From the NCBI GenBank assembly GCA_947491315.1, contig CANLII010000002.1, forward strand, positions 62,001-126,000: a DNA stretch of 64,000 nucleotides, written 5' to 3'. The translations under genes were made by a program, and so were the position numbers. Positions 8,490 through 16,655 of this stretch are shown here, one piece after another. How positions within the stretch are numbered: the stretch's first letter is position 1; every line of letters begins with the position of its first letter. This DNA comes from Ignavibacteria bacterium (GTDB lineage: Bacteria > Bacteroidota > Ignavibacteria > Kapaibacteriales > UBA961). The notes under the pieces are model-generated. The model was given only the letters and a program-made list of their open reading frames with translations, made no database searches and had not been told where the DNA came from.

Positions 8490-9571
8490 TGCAAAAATCC
8501 GTTCTTCATATTGCACCTGAGAATTTTGCCGGCGTACCATACGATTTCATGCGCATGCACAAAGCACACGGTGATCATTCCAGACTCATTACATTGCATA
8601 AAAATCCACTTGGTTTTACCGAGGATATTTGTCTTAATTTACCCATCTCACGCTCCAGTTTAGCAAAATCATATCGATTGTCACGATCACTAGTGAAACA
8701 AAGTATAAACCGTACAAATGCAGTGTATTGGAAACCTAAATCATTCATTGATTCACTTTACTTTTCCCTTCAAACAAGATCACGCATTTCAAGTATTGAA
8801 CAATTGATCAACTCAGAACAACTCGATACATTTGATATCATTCACTATGATGGCGGTTTGGATTTCACTCGTGATTCCCGTTTTGCCAAGCGTTGGAAAG
8901 CAATGGGTAAATCAATTATTACTTGCTATTATGGAAGCGATCTCAGAGCAAGAGGCATCATTCGCGAAATGGATGAAATGTCGGACTTGAAGCTAACTTC
9001 TGAATTCGATCATCTTGCAATGAAAGATGATTTGGAATATGTGTTTTATCCGTATGATTCAAGTGAATTGCCTACCATTCAACCGGAAAAAGACTTCACC
9101 AATATTCGCATCGTACATTCTCCGACAAATAGATTGTACAAAGGAACTGAGCTCATACTCTCTGTGATTGAAAAGCTTAAAAAATCTTTTACTTTTGAGT
9201 TTTTATTGCTCGAGAATCTTCCACGACATGATGTTCTTTCCATCAAATCACAATGCACAATTTCTATAGATCAAGTTGGTGGTTCCTTTGGTGGAACTGG
9301 TTATGGGAAAGCAGGAATTGAATCATTGGCGATGGGCATACCAACCATCACGAATATGACTGATGACTATGTACAGTGGCTACCTGATAATCCATTCATC
9401 GTAGCTAACACTGCAAAACAACTAGAAGAATCATTGATAGAATTGATTGAGTCCCCAAAGTTATGTCAAGTGCTTGGCGAGAAAGGAAAACAATGGGTTC
9501 ATTCTCATCATTCCTATGAAAAAGTCAATGAGCATCTGAAATCACTGTATCACAAATACGGAATTCTTTGA
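8489..9571 (+). CDS. Glycosyltransferase (GT4-like, GT-B fold)
   Basis: A 360-aa cytoplasmic glycosyltransferase. The tracked start at 8408 overlaps the previous gene too deeply. The ATG at 8489 overlaps its stop as TGATG and gives MQKSVLHIAPENFAGVPYDF, a normal donor-family N-terminus. The C-terminal half has the GT-B donor-site pattern: HSPTNRLYKGTELI, then GGTGYGKAGIESLAMGIP and the late EKGKQWVHSHHSYEKV. The family transfers an activated sugar onto a lipid-linked or surface glycan; donor and acceptor are unknown. Its stop overlaps the next gene's ATG by one base, so co-translation with the flanking genes is likely. Confidence 0.8.
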   Translation: MQKSVLHIAPENFAGVPYDFMRMHKAHGDHSRLITLHKNPLGFTEDICLNLPISRSSLAKSYRLSRSLVKQSINRTNAVYWKPKSFIDSLYFSLQTRSRISSIEQLINSEQLDTFDIIHYDGGLDFTRDSRFAKRWKAMGKSIITCYYGSDLRARGIIREMDEMSDLKLTSEFDHLAMKDDLEYVFYPYDSSELPTIQPEKDFTNIRIVHSPTNRLYKGTELILSVIEKLKKSFTFEFLLLENLPRHDVLSIKSQCTISIDQVGGSFGGTGYGKAGIESLAMGIPTITNMTDDYVQWLPDNPFIVANTAKQLEESLIELIESPKLCQVLGEKGKQWVHSHHSYEKVNEHLKSLYHKYGIL

Positions 9572-10776
9572 TGGGCTTCGATCTATTGAATGATTGGCAA
9601 GAATCGAAACAATTCCGACTCATTGGATGGATTGCCGTGCTCTTGCTCATCATAAAGCTTATCATGCTTTTTGGATTTCCCATCATCCCACATGCAATCG
9701 AAGATTGGTATATCGCAAAACATATCGCGGAAGGCTCAGGATATAGTCTGTCAAATGGTCCGACAGCATTAAAAACACCCGTCTATCCCCTCTTTCTTTC
9801 TTTACCTGCTTTTATAGGTGATTTTGGAAAAATCTTTGCTTCCGGTTTACAACATATTCTGTGGTTCTTTGCAACCATGTTTCTTTACAAAGCTAGTTGC
9901 ATACGATTCGGCAGTGGTTTTGCTTTTGTCGCATCTCTACTTTTTGCTTTGCATCCCGCATATATATATTATCCATATGTACTAGAATCGACTGCACTGA
10001 CAATTCCTCTTTTCATCATATTCTGGTATATGGCCGAATATTCGAAGCTTCAATCAGTGAATATAAAGATTCCAATGCTCATTGGTTGGCTCACAGCATT
10101 GACTCAACCGATACTTTTGCCCGGAATATTGGCTCTTCAATTGTTTTATTTTGGGAAAAGAAATAATGTCATTTCACTCATTCTAACAGCATTGGTGATT
10201 TTTACTCCTTGGACAATTCGCAATGCCATGACTTTCGATGCCTTTATCCCGACAAAATCACCAATGTGGATGAATTTCTATGAAGGCATGAAAAAAGATG
10301 TGACTACTCAGGAGCTTGCACATATTGAATCCGCAAGAAAATACATGAATGATGTTGAATTGGAACAAGAATATAAACCCATAGTTCTCAGGCAATTCTC
10401 TGAAAGCTTTCCAATGTATGGTAAGCGTTCCCTCCATCGATTAACTGAGTTTTGGTTGGTACCGGATACATATCGAGATCAGATGTGGACTCCGGCGATT
10501 ATAATCTCCAGAGTACTACCACAATTGCTTCTTGGCATTGGACTTTTTCTTTCAGTCCTGATGCTTGTCAAGATGACCAACATGATTTCAATCGATACTA
10601 GGCATTTTTTGATTGTGCTCATTGGAATCTTGATATATGTGTCAATCATCTATTCTTTGACCCAAGCTGCAAATATTCGATTCAAATTGGATGTCGAATG
10701 GCTTCAGATTCTGCTCTTATTCCCGATTTTTCAAGGAATTCCAAAACTTGTTGAATTTAAGGGAACAAGTGAGTGA
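9571..10776 (+). CDS. GT-C type membrane glycosyltransferase (GT39/ArnT-like)
   Basis: A 401-aa multi-pass membrane protein. The first loop has the acidic EDWYIAKHIAEGSGYSLS segment and TALKTPVYPLFLSLPAFIG, the layout of GT39/PMT_2 and ArnT-like enzymes, which transfer sugars from polyprenyl-phosphate donors on the periplasmic face. About ten hydrophobic segments follow, including ATMFLYKASCIRFGSGFAFV and a C-terminal QILLLFPIFQ. The tracked TTG at 9568 immediately precedes the ATG at 9571, which I prefer. It closes the three-gene operon; substrates are unknown. The intergenic region after it holds the nuoA promoter. Confidence 0.75.
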   Translation: MGFDLLNDWQESKQFRLIGWIAVLLLIIKLIMLFGFPIIPHAIEDWYIAKHIAEGSGYSLSNGPTALKTPVYPLFLSLPAFIGDFGKIFASGLQHILWFFATMFLYKASCIRFGSGFAFVASLLFALHPAYIYYPYVLESTALTIPLFIIFWYMAEYSKLQSVNIKIPMLIGWLTALTQPILLPGILALQLFYFGKRNNVISLILTALVIFTPWTIRNAMTFDAFIPTKSPMWMNFYEGMKKDVTTQELAHIESARKYMNDVELEQEYKPIVLRQFSESFPMYGKRSLHRLTEFWLVPDTYRDQMWTPAIIISRVLPQLLLGIGLFLSVLMLVKMTNMISIDTRHFLIVLIGILIYVSIIYSLTQAANIRFKLDVEWLQILLLFPIFQGIPKLVEFKGTSE

Positions 10777-10792
10777 TAGAGCATTGTTTTCT

Positions 10793-10824
10793 TTTGCAAG
10801 GACGGCAAAAAAAAAGTAAGTTTG
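10793..10824 (+). promoter_or_regulatory. Bacteroidota-type promoter of nuoA-nuoB
   Basis: TTTG (10793-10796), a 20-nt spacer and TAAGTTTG (10817-10824) match the -33/-7 promoter TTTG-N19-21-TAnnTTTG. It lies 33 nt before the nuoA ATG and is the clearest promoter in the window. Confidence 0.75.
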
Positions 10825-10857
10825 CCAAGCATTTGAATCATATAAAGGACTGGATGC

Positions 10858-11217
10858 ATGCTTGAATTATATCTCCCTCTCTTTTTGATGATTGCTGTAG
10901 GTTTCCTCTTCGGATTGACCAATATCCTAATCGCTGAATTTGTAGGACCTCGCAAAAATAAATCAAAAGAAAAACTCAGTGTCTATGAATGCGGCATGGA
11001 GCCCATCAAAAGCGCTAGAGAGCGATTCTCTGTAAAGTTTTATCTTGTCGCAATGTTATTCATTTTATTTGATATTGAAATTGTGTTCATGTATCCTTGG
11101 GCCATTCAATTCCAGGAATTGGGTATGATTGGTTTGACCGCTATGGCACTTTTCATGGTATTGCTTTTTGCGGGTTACATTTATGTCTTGAAAAAAGGAG
11201 CTTTGGAATGGCAATAG
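10858..11217 (+). CDS. nuoA: NADH-quinone oxidoreductase subunit A
   Basis: A 119-aa subunit of respiratory complex I in the inner membrane. Three hydrophobic helices are visible, with the conserved loop [20 protein letters not shown] between the first and second and [11 protein letters not shown] after the second. Together they define NuoA. AAAGGAC precedes the ATG. The 3' end overlaps nuoB by 10 nt, and a well-formed promoter lies upstream. Only nuoA and nuoB are here; the rest of the nuo operon must be elsewhere. Confidence 0.95.
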   Translation: MLELYLPLFLMIAVGFLFGLTNILIAEFVGPRKNKSKEKLSVYECGMEPIKSARERFSVKFYLVAMLFILFDIEIVFMYPWAIQFQELGMIGLTAMALFMVLLFAGYIYVLKKGALEWQ

Positions 11218-11729
11218 ATCAATTGACGAAAGACGGATTTTTGACCACAACTGTTGATGCGGTAGTCAGTTGGGCACAAAGAAATTCATTATGGCCCATG
11301 CCGATGGGTATTTCATGTTGTGCAATTGAAATGATGTCATTTGCAGGTCCCCGTTTTGATAGTGCTCGCTTTGGTTCGGAAAAATTTGGTTTTACGCCTC
11401 GCCAAGCTGACTTATTGATTGTGGCAGGAACCGTAACATATAAAATGAGTTGGGTTGTTCGCAAAATCTGGGATCAAATGCCCGAGCCAAAATGGTGTAT
11501 ATCCATGGGTGTCTGTGCATCCTCAGGCGGTATGTTCAGAAGTTATTCTGTTGTGCAAGGCATCGACCAGTTCATTCCAGTGGATGCATATGTGTCAGGT
11601 TGTCCTCCACGCCCGGAAGCACTTTTGAAAGCACTCATGACAATCCAAGAACAAATTGAAAATACAAAGCCGACCATCATTGATACTCGCAAGGAAGTTA
11701 ATATGGACAATGCGGTATTGATTGACTAA
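11208..11729 (+). CDS. nuoB: NADH-quinone oxidoreductase subunit B (N2 iron-sulfur cluster protein)
   Basis: NuoB carries the terminal [4Fe-4S] cluster N2 that passes electrons to quinone in complex I. The ligands are visible as the tandem Cys in ISCCAIEMM, the Cys of [10 protein letters not shown] and that of [10 protein letters not shown]. The tracked ORF starts at 11097 inside nuoA; those 37 residues are a nuoA shadow. The ATG at 11208 has AAAAAAGGAG in front of it and gives [17 protein letters not shown] (173 aa), the normal NuoB start. An intrinsic terminator follows the gene, so the transcript likely ends after nuoB. No nuoC or later subunit follows, which is unusual. Confidence 0.96.
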   Translation: MAIDQLTKDGFLTTTVDAVVSWAQRNSLWPMPMGISCCAIEMMSFAGPRFDSARFGSEKFGFTPRQADLLIVAGTVTYKMSWVVRKIWDQMPEPKWCISMGVCASSGGMFRSYSVVQGIDQFIPVDAYVSGCPPRPEALLKALMTIQEQIENTKPTIIDTRKEVNMDNAVLID

Positions 11730-11745
11730 TTGAATATGTACAATG

Positions 11746-11773
11746 AAGCCTGTTTCTTTTAGGAAGCAGGCTT
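11746..11773 (+). terminator. Intrinsic terminator after nuoB
   Basis: An 11-bp stem AAGCCTGTTTC / GAAGCAGGCTT (one G-T pair) with a 6-nt loop is followed by a T-run. It lies just before the FKBP lipoprotein start and shows that the tracked start at 11743 is wrong. Confidence 0.85.
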
Positions 11774-11778
11774 TTTTT

Positions 11779-12195
11779 ATGGAAAATTATATGCGAAATT
11801 TCATACTTCCATTTCTGATGATGTTTTTGTTGGCTTCATGTGAATCAGTCACATTGGAAGATCCTGCAAGTTATCCCAATTTGAAAATAACCGATATCAC
11901 TATTGGCAAAGGTGCACAGCCAACATTTGGCAGTACTGTCACAGTACATTATGTTGGCACACTCACAAATGGAAAAGTATTTGATTCTTCACGAGAGAGA
12001 AACCAACCATTTTCATTTCGTATTGGTACTTCGGAAGTCATCAAAGGTTGGGATGTCGGACTATCTACTATGAAAGTTGGTGGCAAGAGAAAGCTTGAGA
12101 TTCCACCGGAAATGGGTTATGGTTCAAGGTCTGTTGGTTCTATTCCTGCCAATTCCACATTGATCTTTGAAGTTGAATTATTGAATGTCTATTGA
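11779..12195 (+). CDS. FKBP-type peptidyl-prolyl isomerase lipoprotein
   Basis: A 138-aa secreted lipoprotein that speeds proline isomerisation of exported proteins. The tracked start at 11743 lies inside the nuoB terminator. I choose the ATG at 11779; the ATG at 11791 (MRNFILPF) is nearly as good. The signal peptide ends in the lipobox LLASC. The FKBP domain covers almost the whole mature chain: VTVHYVGTLTNGKVFDSSRE, GTSEVIKGWDVGL and PEMGYGSRSVGSIPANSTLI. Its last 11 nt overlap the following GT-C gene, which suggests co-expression. Confidence 0.9.
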   Translation: MENYMRNFILPFLMMFLLASCESVTLEDPASYPNLKITDITIGKGAQPTFGSTVTVHYVGTLTNGKVFDSSRERNQPFSFRIGTSEVIKGWDVGLSTMKVGGKRKLEIPPEMGYGSRSVGSIPANSTLIFEVELLNVY

Positions 12196-13567
12196 TGTGA
12201 CCAAAAACAGAATCCCATGGATTGTCTTTTGGATATATATCATGGGTTTCATGGTCTATGCATTTATACCTGCAGAGAGAAATTCGCATACCATGCAGGT
12301 ATTTTTAGGGTTTTATGCCATTCATGCGCTTTGCGGAATTTTCCTTCTTCGCAATGGAAGTTCATTTCTCACACTCCCCCGTTTATTCTCACTGTTTCTC
12401 CTTTCAAGATTGGCAGTGTTTTTCATGTATCCATGGCTCTCTGATGATGTCTTTGGATATTTGTTCTATGGCAAAGCAAGCCTCGCAGGCGCAAATCTCT
12501 ATGCCGTGAAAGCAGATGATCCGGCACTCTCATATCTCAGAGACTCAGCCTATGCATTGATGGCATTCAAACCATATCAAAATATCTATCCTCCGATTGC
12601 CACGATATTCATGTCCATTTCCGCATGGATTTCATCCTTTATTCCGTATTCATTGCAAGCAACATTGTTTGTGTGGAAAGCACTGCTCTTTTGCTCGGAA
12701 TTCATTGGACTTGCCATACTGTATCATTGGCTTCGAAAACATCAATATTCATTATTACCTATTGTAATGTATCTCGCCATTCCAATGACAGCGATTGAAG
12801 GAATTGGACAAGCGCATAATGAAGTATTGCTTCTGCCTTTCATTATTGGTGCAATCATGCTGTTCAGGGATGATTCATCTTTCAAGAAAAGCATCCTCAT
12901 TGGAATGCTTTGCGCGGTGTTGGGTCTATTGAAACTCTATCCAATTGTACTCATCATTCCCTTTCTATTGCATGCAAAGAAGAGTAAGAATGTCATTGCA
13001 ATTTTCATTGGGACACTCTTCATGACCCTGCTTACAAGCGCTCCATGGTTTTGGGGTTTGGTGATTGGTAATTACTCAGCTATTCAGGGATATGTCTCGG
13101 TTTTGAATTTTTATCAAGGCACGTATTTCAATGGAGTGATTTTATATGGTATCAGACATATCCTGGAATTATTCAAGATCCATGAATGGTGGCTTCTGGC
13201 TCCCAAAGTGCTTACCATGTTTCGAGGAATTGGAGTGATGATTGTGAGTGCATATGCATATATCAAGAAAGAATCCCTCATAGAATCACTCTATATGATT
13301 CTTTTGGTCACGGTGCTCATTTCAGCCAAAGTACATCCGTGGTATTTCATCCCTTTGATTTTTCTTGGTTCGATCATTCAAAGACAAAGCATCATAATCA
13401 TAGGATCTTTAATGATGTACACCTATGCAATGTATGCGGTGGATCCAGCACATGAATCTATGCTTTTTGAAACAGTATTGTGGTGTATTGCAGGACTAGT
13501 TCTCATTATGGAATACAGACATTCACTTCACATCTTCGATAGAGATCAAAGCAAAATTCTTACCTGA
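12185..13567 (+). CDS. GT-C type polyprenol-phosphate-sugar glycosyltransferase (GT87/mannosyltransferase-like)
   Basis: A 460-aa membrane protein with around twelve hydrophobic segments. An acidic motif in the first large loop (YPWLSDDVFGYLFYGKASLA), YPPIATIFMSISAW and LLKLYPIVLIIPFLL are features of GT-C sugar transferases that use polyprenyl-phosphate sugars, resembling the GT87/MptA-B type. It would act at the inner membrane on a surface glycan; donor and acceptor are not evident. It overlaps the FKBP gene by 11 nt at its start. At its end it overlaps the convergent GWxTD gene tail-to-tail by 45 nt. Confidence 0.75.
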   Translation: MSIDVTKNRIPWIVFWIYIMGFMVYAFIPAERNSHTMQVFLGFYAIHALCGIFLLRNGSSFLTLPRLFSLFLLSRLAVFFMYPWLSDDVFGYLFYGKASLAGANLYAVKADDPALSYLRDSAYALMAFKPYQNIYPPIATIFMSISAWISSFIPYSLQATLFVWKALLFCSEFIGLAILYHWLRKHQYSLLPIVMYLAIPMTAIEGIGQAHNEVLLLPFIIGAIMLFRDDSSFKKSILIGMLCAVLGLLKLYPIVLIIPFLLHAKKSKNVIAIFIGTLFMTLLTSAPWFWGLVIGNYSAIQGYVSVLNFYQGTYFNGVILYGIRHILELFKIHEWWLLAPKVLTMFRGIGVMIVSAYAYIKKESLIESLYMILLVTVLISAKVHPWYFIPLIFLGSIIQRQSIIIIGSLMMYTYAMYAVDPAHESMLFETVLWCIAGLVLIMEYRHSLHIFDRDQSKILT

Positions 13568-14860
13568 TTCTTGTTGAAAAACAAATCGCTTATTGATTGG
13601 GGGCGGATAAGTCCATAATTCCTTCTTGATTCCCTGACTTGGGATTTCGATGTCTCTTTCTTTCGGAAAACCATAGAGCAAAGCGATTTTACCTCTTTGC
13701 GTCATGATGCCATCGGATTCATTGATTGTTTGAAATTCCGTAAATGCACGGTCTGCTCTTCGAAAATATTCTGTCATGGGCTCATTATATATAGTAGATG
13801 GAGTAGGATCATTCTTCTTCCACCAATCGATGATATTCTTTCGTATATCCAAATCTGTGCTTCCCGATAACTTTTCAAAATCAGCATCATTCAGGAGATA
13901 TTTCATTGTTTGTCTTGCATATTCAGCGCTGATCAGTGTTTTGGGCATGTCTTCCCATAGACATGCAAAATCAAATCGGATGGAATCCTGTCTCCCTTTT
14001 TTTTCACTGTGATTGAGGATCAAAGAATATCTTCCCGGTGCAATGACATTATCGGGAAGCTGTACAATCAGAAGATTCATTCCGGGTGATTCTTTCACAA
14101 TCAAAGGAATTGGCCTTGAAGTAGCTGATTCTTCAATGAATTCCGGCATAATCGTAATATCTGAACGAAGTTCAGTTCTGGTGGCAGAAACAGGTTTTAT
14201 ATGCTTTGCATATTCTTCATTTGCTCTTAGCCGTATGAGTGAAGCGGAATAGTTCTTGACTTTTGATGAAAGCTGGAACACAGCATATTGTTTTTTGGAA
14301 GAAAATGGAATATTGCCATTAAATATATCCGGACTGAATGCATCGGAAAAAGGGTTTTCAGAAGTGAATAAAGGATTGGGAAATTCTTGCAAAGCAATTT
14401 TTGGCATTCGAACTTTCTTGATTATCTGTCCTTTATCCATCAATGAAATCATCACGGCATATTGAGTTTTTATCACCGTGATAGCTCTCAAGCCATAAGC
14501 ATAGAGTGATTCAGAATTCGTTTGTTCATAATTGGATGCAAAGACCGAATCTTTCCATTGAATGCGTGATTTGATAATTCCATTGCTGTCTTTCGATTCA
14601 ATCTCAAGTGAAGGAAATGCAACATATCCACCTCTGAATGATGTGGACTTTTCAAAAAGCAATGCATCATATTGTATGCGAAACATTGCCAAAATAGTCA
14701 TTGAATCTTCGGAAGAATGATGGAGCGTTCGGATTTCCGTATATAGTGGTTCTCTTTGTGATTCCAAAGTTGGATACAGTGATGAACCATTTTTCTGCAC
14801 TTGCGAGATCACTGAAATCGGCAAGAGCATCATGATGAAACAAAGGAAATATTTCAGCAT
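13523..14860 (-). CDS. GWxTD-domain-like secreted protein
   Basis: A roughly 445-aa exported protein. The signal peptide is MLKYFLCFIMMLLPISVISQ, which is why I choose the ATG at 14860; ATGs at 14872-14881 would add a short unlikely leader. The C-terminal region matches the GWxTD family layout: YFRRADRAFTEF, then DGIMTQRGKIALLYGFP, then ELWTYPPP. The core GWxTD is degenerate here (GIMTQ). GWxTD proteins are frequent in Chlorobiota/Ignavibacteriota relatives; their function is unknown. It begins just after the ruvX stop. Its 3' end overlaps the convergent GT-C gene by 45 nt. Confidence 0.7.
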   Translation of the reverse strand: MLKYFLCFIMMLLPISVISQVQKNGSSLYPTLESQREPLYTEIRTLHHSSEDSMTILAMFRIQYDALLFEKSTSFRGGYVAFPSLEIESKDSNGIIKSRIQWKDSVFASNYEQTNSESLYAYGLRAITVIKTQYAVMISLMDKGQIIKKVRMPKIALQEFPNPLFTSENPFSDAFSPDIFNGNIPFSSKKQYAVFQLSSKVKNYSASLIRLRANEEYAKHIKPVSATRTELRSDITIMPEFIEESATSRPIPLIVKESPGMNLLIVQLPDNVIAPGRYSLILNHSEKKGRQDSIRFDFACLWEDMPKTLISAEYARQTMKYLLNDADFEKLSGSTDLDIRKNIIDWWKKNDPTPSTIYNEPMTEYFRRADRAFTEFQTINESDGIMTQRGKIALLYGFPKERDIEIPSQGIKKELWTYPPPINKRFVFQQESGKNFALISIEDVK

Positions 14861-14864
14861 TGAA

Positions 14865-15323
14865 TCACACATCATATTCATCCAGGAATGATCGTAAAAT
14901 GATTGCCGCCGCTGTTTTATCAATCACGGATTTATCTTTTCTGTATGATTTTGATCGACCGGATGCAATCAATTGCTCAACTGCTCTTTTTGAACTATAT
15001 GATTCATCCTGAAGTATGATGTCGATGTCTAGGGCATCAAGTAATACATGCTGATATTTCAAGATTTCTTTGATGATTGCATTGCTTTGACCTGTGAATT
15101 CAGGTGGTATGCCGATAATGATAGCGCCAATCTGCTCATACTGAGCAATCCTCAAGATTTCTTGAAGAGCATTTGCATCATTTTCAATTGTGATAAGAGG
15201 ATTTGTGGTAATATGCAGCATGTCGCACACAGCTATACCAATTCTTTTCTTGCCTATATCCAAAGCAAGAAGCCTCTTCCCTTTTAAATGTTCATACATA
15301 TTCATAGTTTTACGATAATTCAA
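14865..15323 (-). CDS. ruvX: RuvX/YqgF-family RNase H-like protein (pre-16S rRNA nuclease)
   Basis: A cytoplasmic RNase H-fold protein (152 aa from the tracked ATG) of the YqgF family, implicated in 16S rRNA 5' maturation and once called a putative Holliday junction resolvase. Hallmarks are the N-terminal LLALDIGKKRIGIAVCD with its catalytic Asp, the GAIIIGIPPEFTGQ strand-loop, LQDESYSSKRAVEQL and the terminal KSVIDKTAAAIILRSFLDEY. ATGs at 15305 and 15299 are alternative starts closer to the conserved core. The stop is followed almost at once by the GWxTD gene. The family is confident; the biochemical role is from family knowledge. Confidence 0.9.
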   Translation of the reverse strand: MNYRKTMNMYEHLKGKRLLALDIGKKRIGIAVCDMLHITTNPLITIENDANALQEILRIAQYEQIGAIIIGIPPEFTGQSNAIIKEILKYQHVLLDALDIDIILQDESYSSKRAVEQLIASGRSKSYRKDKSVIDKTAAAIILRSFLDEYDV

Positions 15324-15344
15324 ATCACCACTAAGGGTTCACTA

Positions 15345-16094
15345 ATGAAAAGCATGCGTAAACTACCATTTTTGCTTGTATTGTTGGGTCTACACTTGAA
15401 TGTTGAATCAATGCAAGCGCAATTCTTTGATGCTCTCAAGAAGAAAGCTAATTCACTTTTGAAAGGCGAAAGTTCCATTGGTGGATTTACCGAGCAAGAA
15501 GCTGTTTCCGCTCTTAAAGAAGCATTGCAAAATGGCATTACCAAGGGAACAAATGAAGTATCGAAACAGGATGGATATTTTGGTAATCAATTCATCAAGA
15601 TTCCTTTTCCGCAGGAAGCTCGAGATATTGAGAGTACATTGAGAAAAGTCGGTATGGGAAAGACAGTAGACAATGCTGTATTATCACTCAATAGAGCCGC
15701 AGAGGATGCAGCCACAAAAGCATTACCCATCTTTGTTGATGCAATTACATCCATGTCATTTCAGGATGCAATCGGTATTGTGAAAGGAGATAGCATTGCC
15801 GGCACTCGCTTTTTGCAACAGTCCACGACCCAGGCATTGACGAAAGCGTTTCGACCCGTCATTGAGGGCTCTCTTGAAAAAGTGGATGCAACCAAGCATT
15901 GGTCAACTGTAATGAATGCCTATAACAAGATTCCTTTTGTGAAGAGAATTAATCCTGATCTTACGCAATATGTCACTGAAAAAGCAATGGAAGGATTATT
16001 CTTCACCATTGCAAGCGAAGAAAAACTCATTCGCAAAGATCCACTTGGTCAAGCATCATCCTTATTGCGAAAAGTTTTTGGTGGAAAACCCTAA
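15345..16094 (+). CDS. DUF4197 exported protein
   Basis: A 249-aa secreted protein. The ATG at 15345 is preceded by AAGGG at good spacing and starts a clean signal peptide (MRKLPFLLVLLGLHLNVESM region); the tracked start at 15288 is too early. The mature part is the DUF4197 pattern: FTEQEAVSALKEALQNGITK, IKIPFPQEARDIESTLRKVG, then ALPIFVDAITSMSFQDAIGI and AFRPVIEGSLEKV. The family is common in Bacteroidota and Proteobacteria and has no assigned function. It ends overlapping the convergent pnuC by 33 nt. Confidence 0.85.
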   Translation: MKSMRKLPFLLVLLGLHLNVESMQAQFFDALKKKANSLLKGESSIGGFTEQEAVSALKEALQNGITKGTNEVSKQDGYFGNQFIKIPFPQEARDIESTLRKVGMGKTVDNAVLSLNRAAEDAATKALPIFVDAITSMSFQDAIGIVKGDSIAGTRFLQQSTTQALTKAFRPVIEGSLEKVDATKHWSTVMNAYNKIPFVKRINPDLTQYVTEKAMEGLFFTIASEEKLIRKDPLGQASSLLRKVFGGKP

Positions 16095-16655
16095 AACTCT
16101 TTTCCATTCAATAATGCCTTGGATGGCAAGAGCAAGAAATACGGCATAGAGTATAGCAGACAGATATAAGTCTTTGGAAACATAAATAAGGATATACACT
16201 GCATCTACCACTATCCATATATACCAATTTTCAAGTCTTTTTCTAGTTTGAAGAATTTGTGCAAATATGCTAAGTGAAGCAAGCATTGAGTCAATGTGAG
16301 GATAGTCGGCATTCGTTTGATTCTTGAGTATATATCCAAGAATGATTGCTATCGGGATGGTAATGAGAAGACCAACTGCTATTTCCTTGATTGTGCTTTG
16401 TTTCACTTGTAATGGGGATGAATCAGGCAGATAATTTTCGGAGCCTTTTGTCCAAGCATACCATCCATATACACTGAAAACAAGAAATACACCTTGCAAT
16501 CCCATGTCGGCATAAAGTTTTGCATCGTAAAATATCACACCATAGAGCATGACATTCAATGCTGAAATCGGCCAACAAAATGGGGATCTTTTGATTGTAA
16601 GATACACACCTATTATACCGGTGAAGAAACCCAATATTTCAAGTAAAGAAGGCAT
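16062..16655 (-). CDS. pnuC: PnuC-family transporter (nicotinamide riboside or related vitamin)
   Basis: A 197-aa inner-membrane transporter with about seven hydrophobic helices. The opening EILGFFTGIIGVYLTIKRSP, the CWPISALNVMLYGVIFYDAK signature and the QGVFLVFSVYGWYAWTKG motif are typical of PnuC facilitators for nicotinamide riboside. Relatives called PnuT carry thiamine, so the exact substrate is open; I found no TPP riboswitch nearby. The ATG overlaps the stop of the upstream outer-membrane protein gene by one base (TAATG), so the two form an inner/outer membrane pair. The 3' end overlaps the DUF4197 gene tail-to-tail by 33 nt. Confidence 0.88.
   Translation of the reverse strand: MPSLLEILGFFTGIIGVYLTIKRSPFCWPISALNVMLYGVIFYDAKLYADMGLQGVFLVFSVYGWYAWTKGSENYLPDSSPLQVKQSTIKEIAVGLLITIPIAIILGYILKNQTNADYPHIDSMLASLSIFAQILQTRKRLENWYIWIVVDAVYILIYVSKDLYLSAILYAVFLALAIQGIIEWKRVLGFSTKNFSQ

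Noticed and set aside
13186-13455. Plus-strand ORF of 89 aa inside the GT-C gene
   Set aside because: A shadow of the membrane-protein frame, with no start signal.
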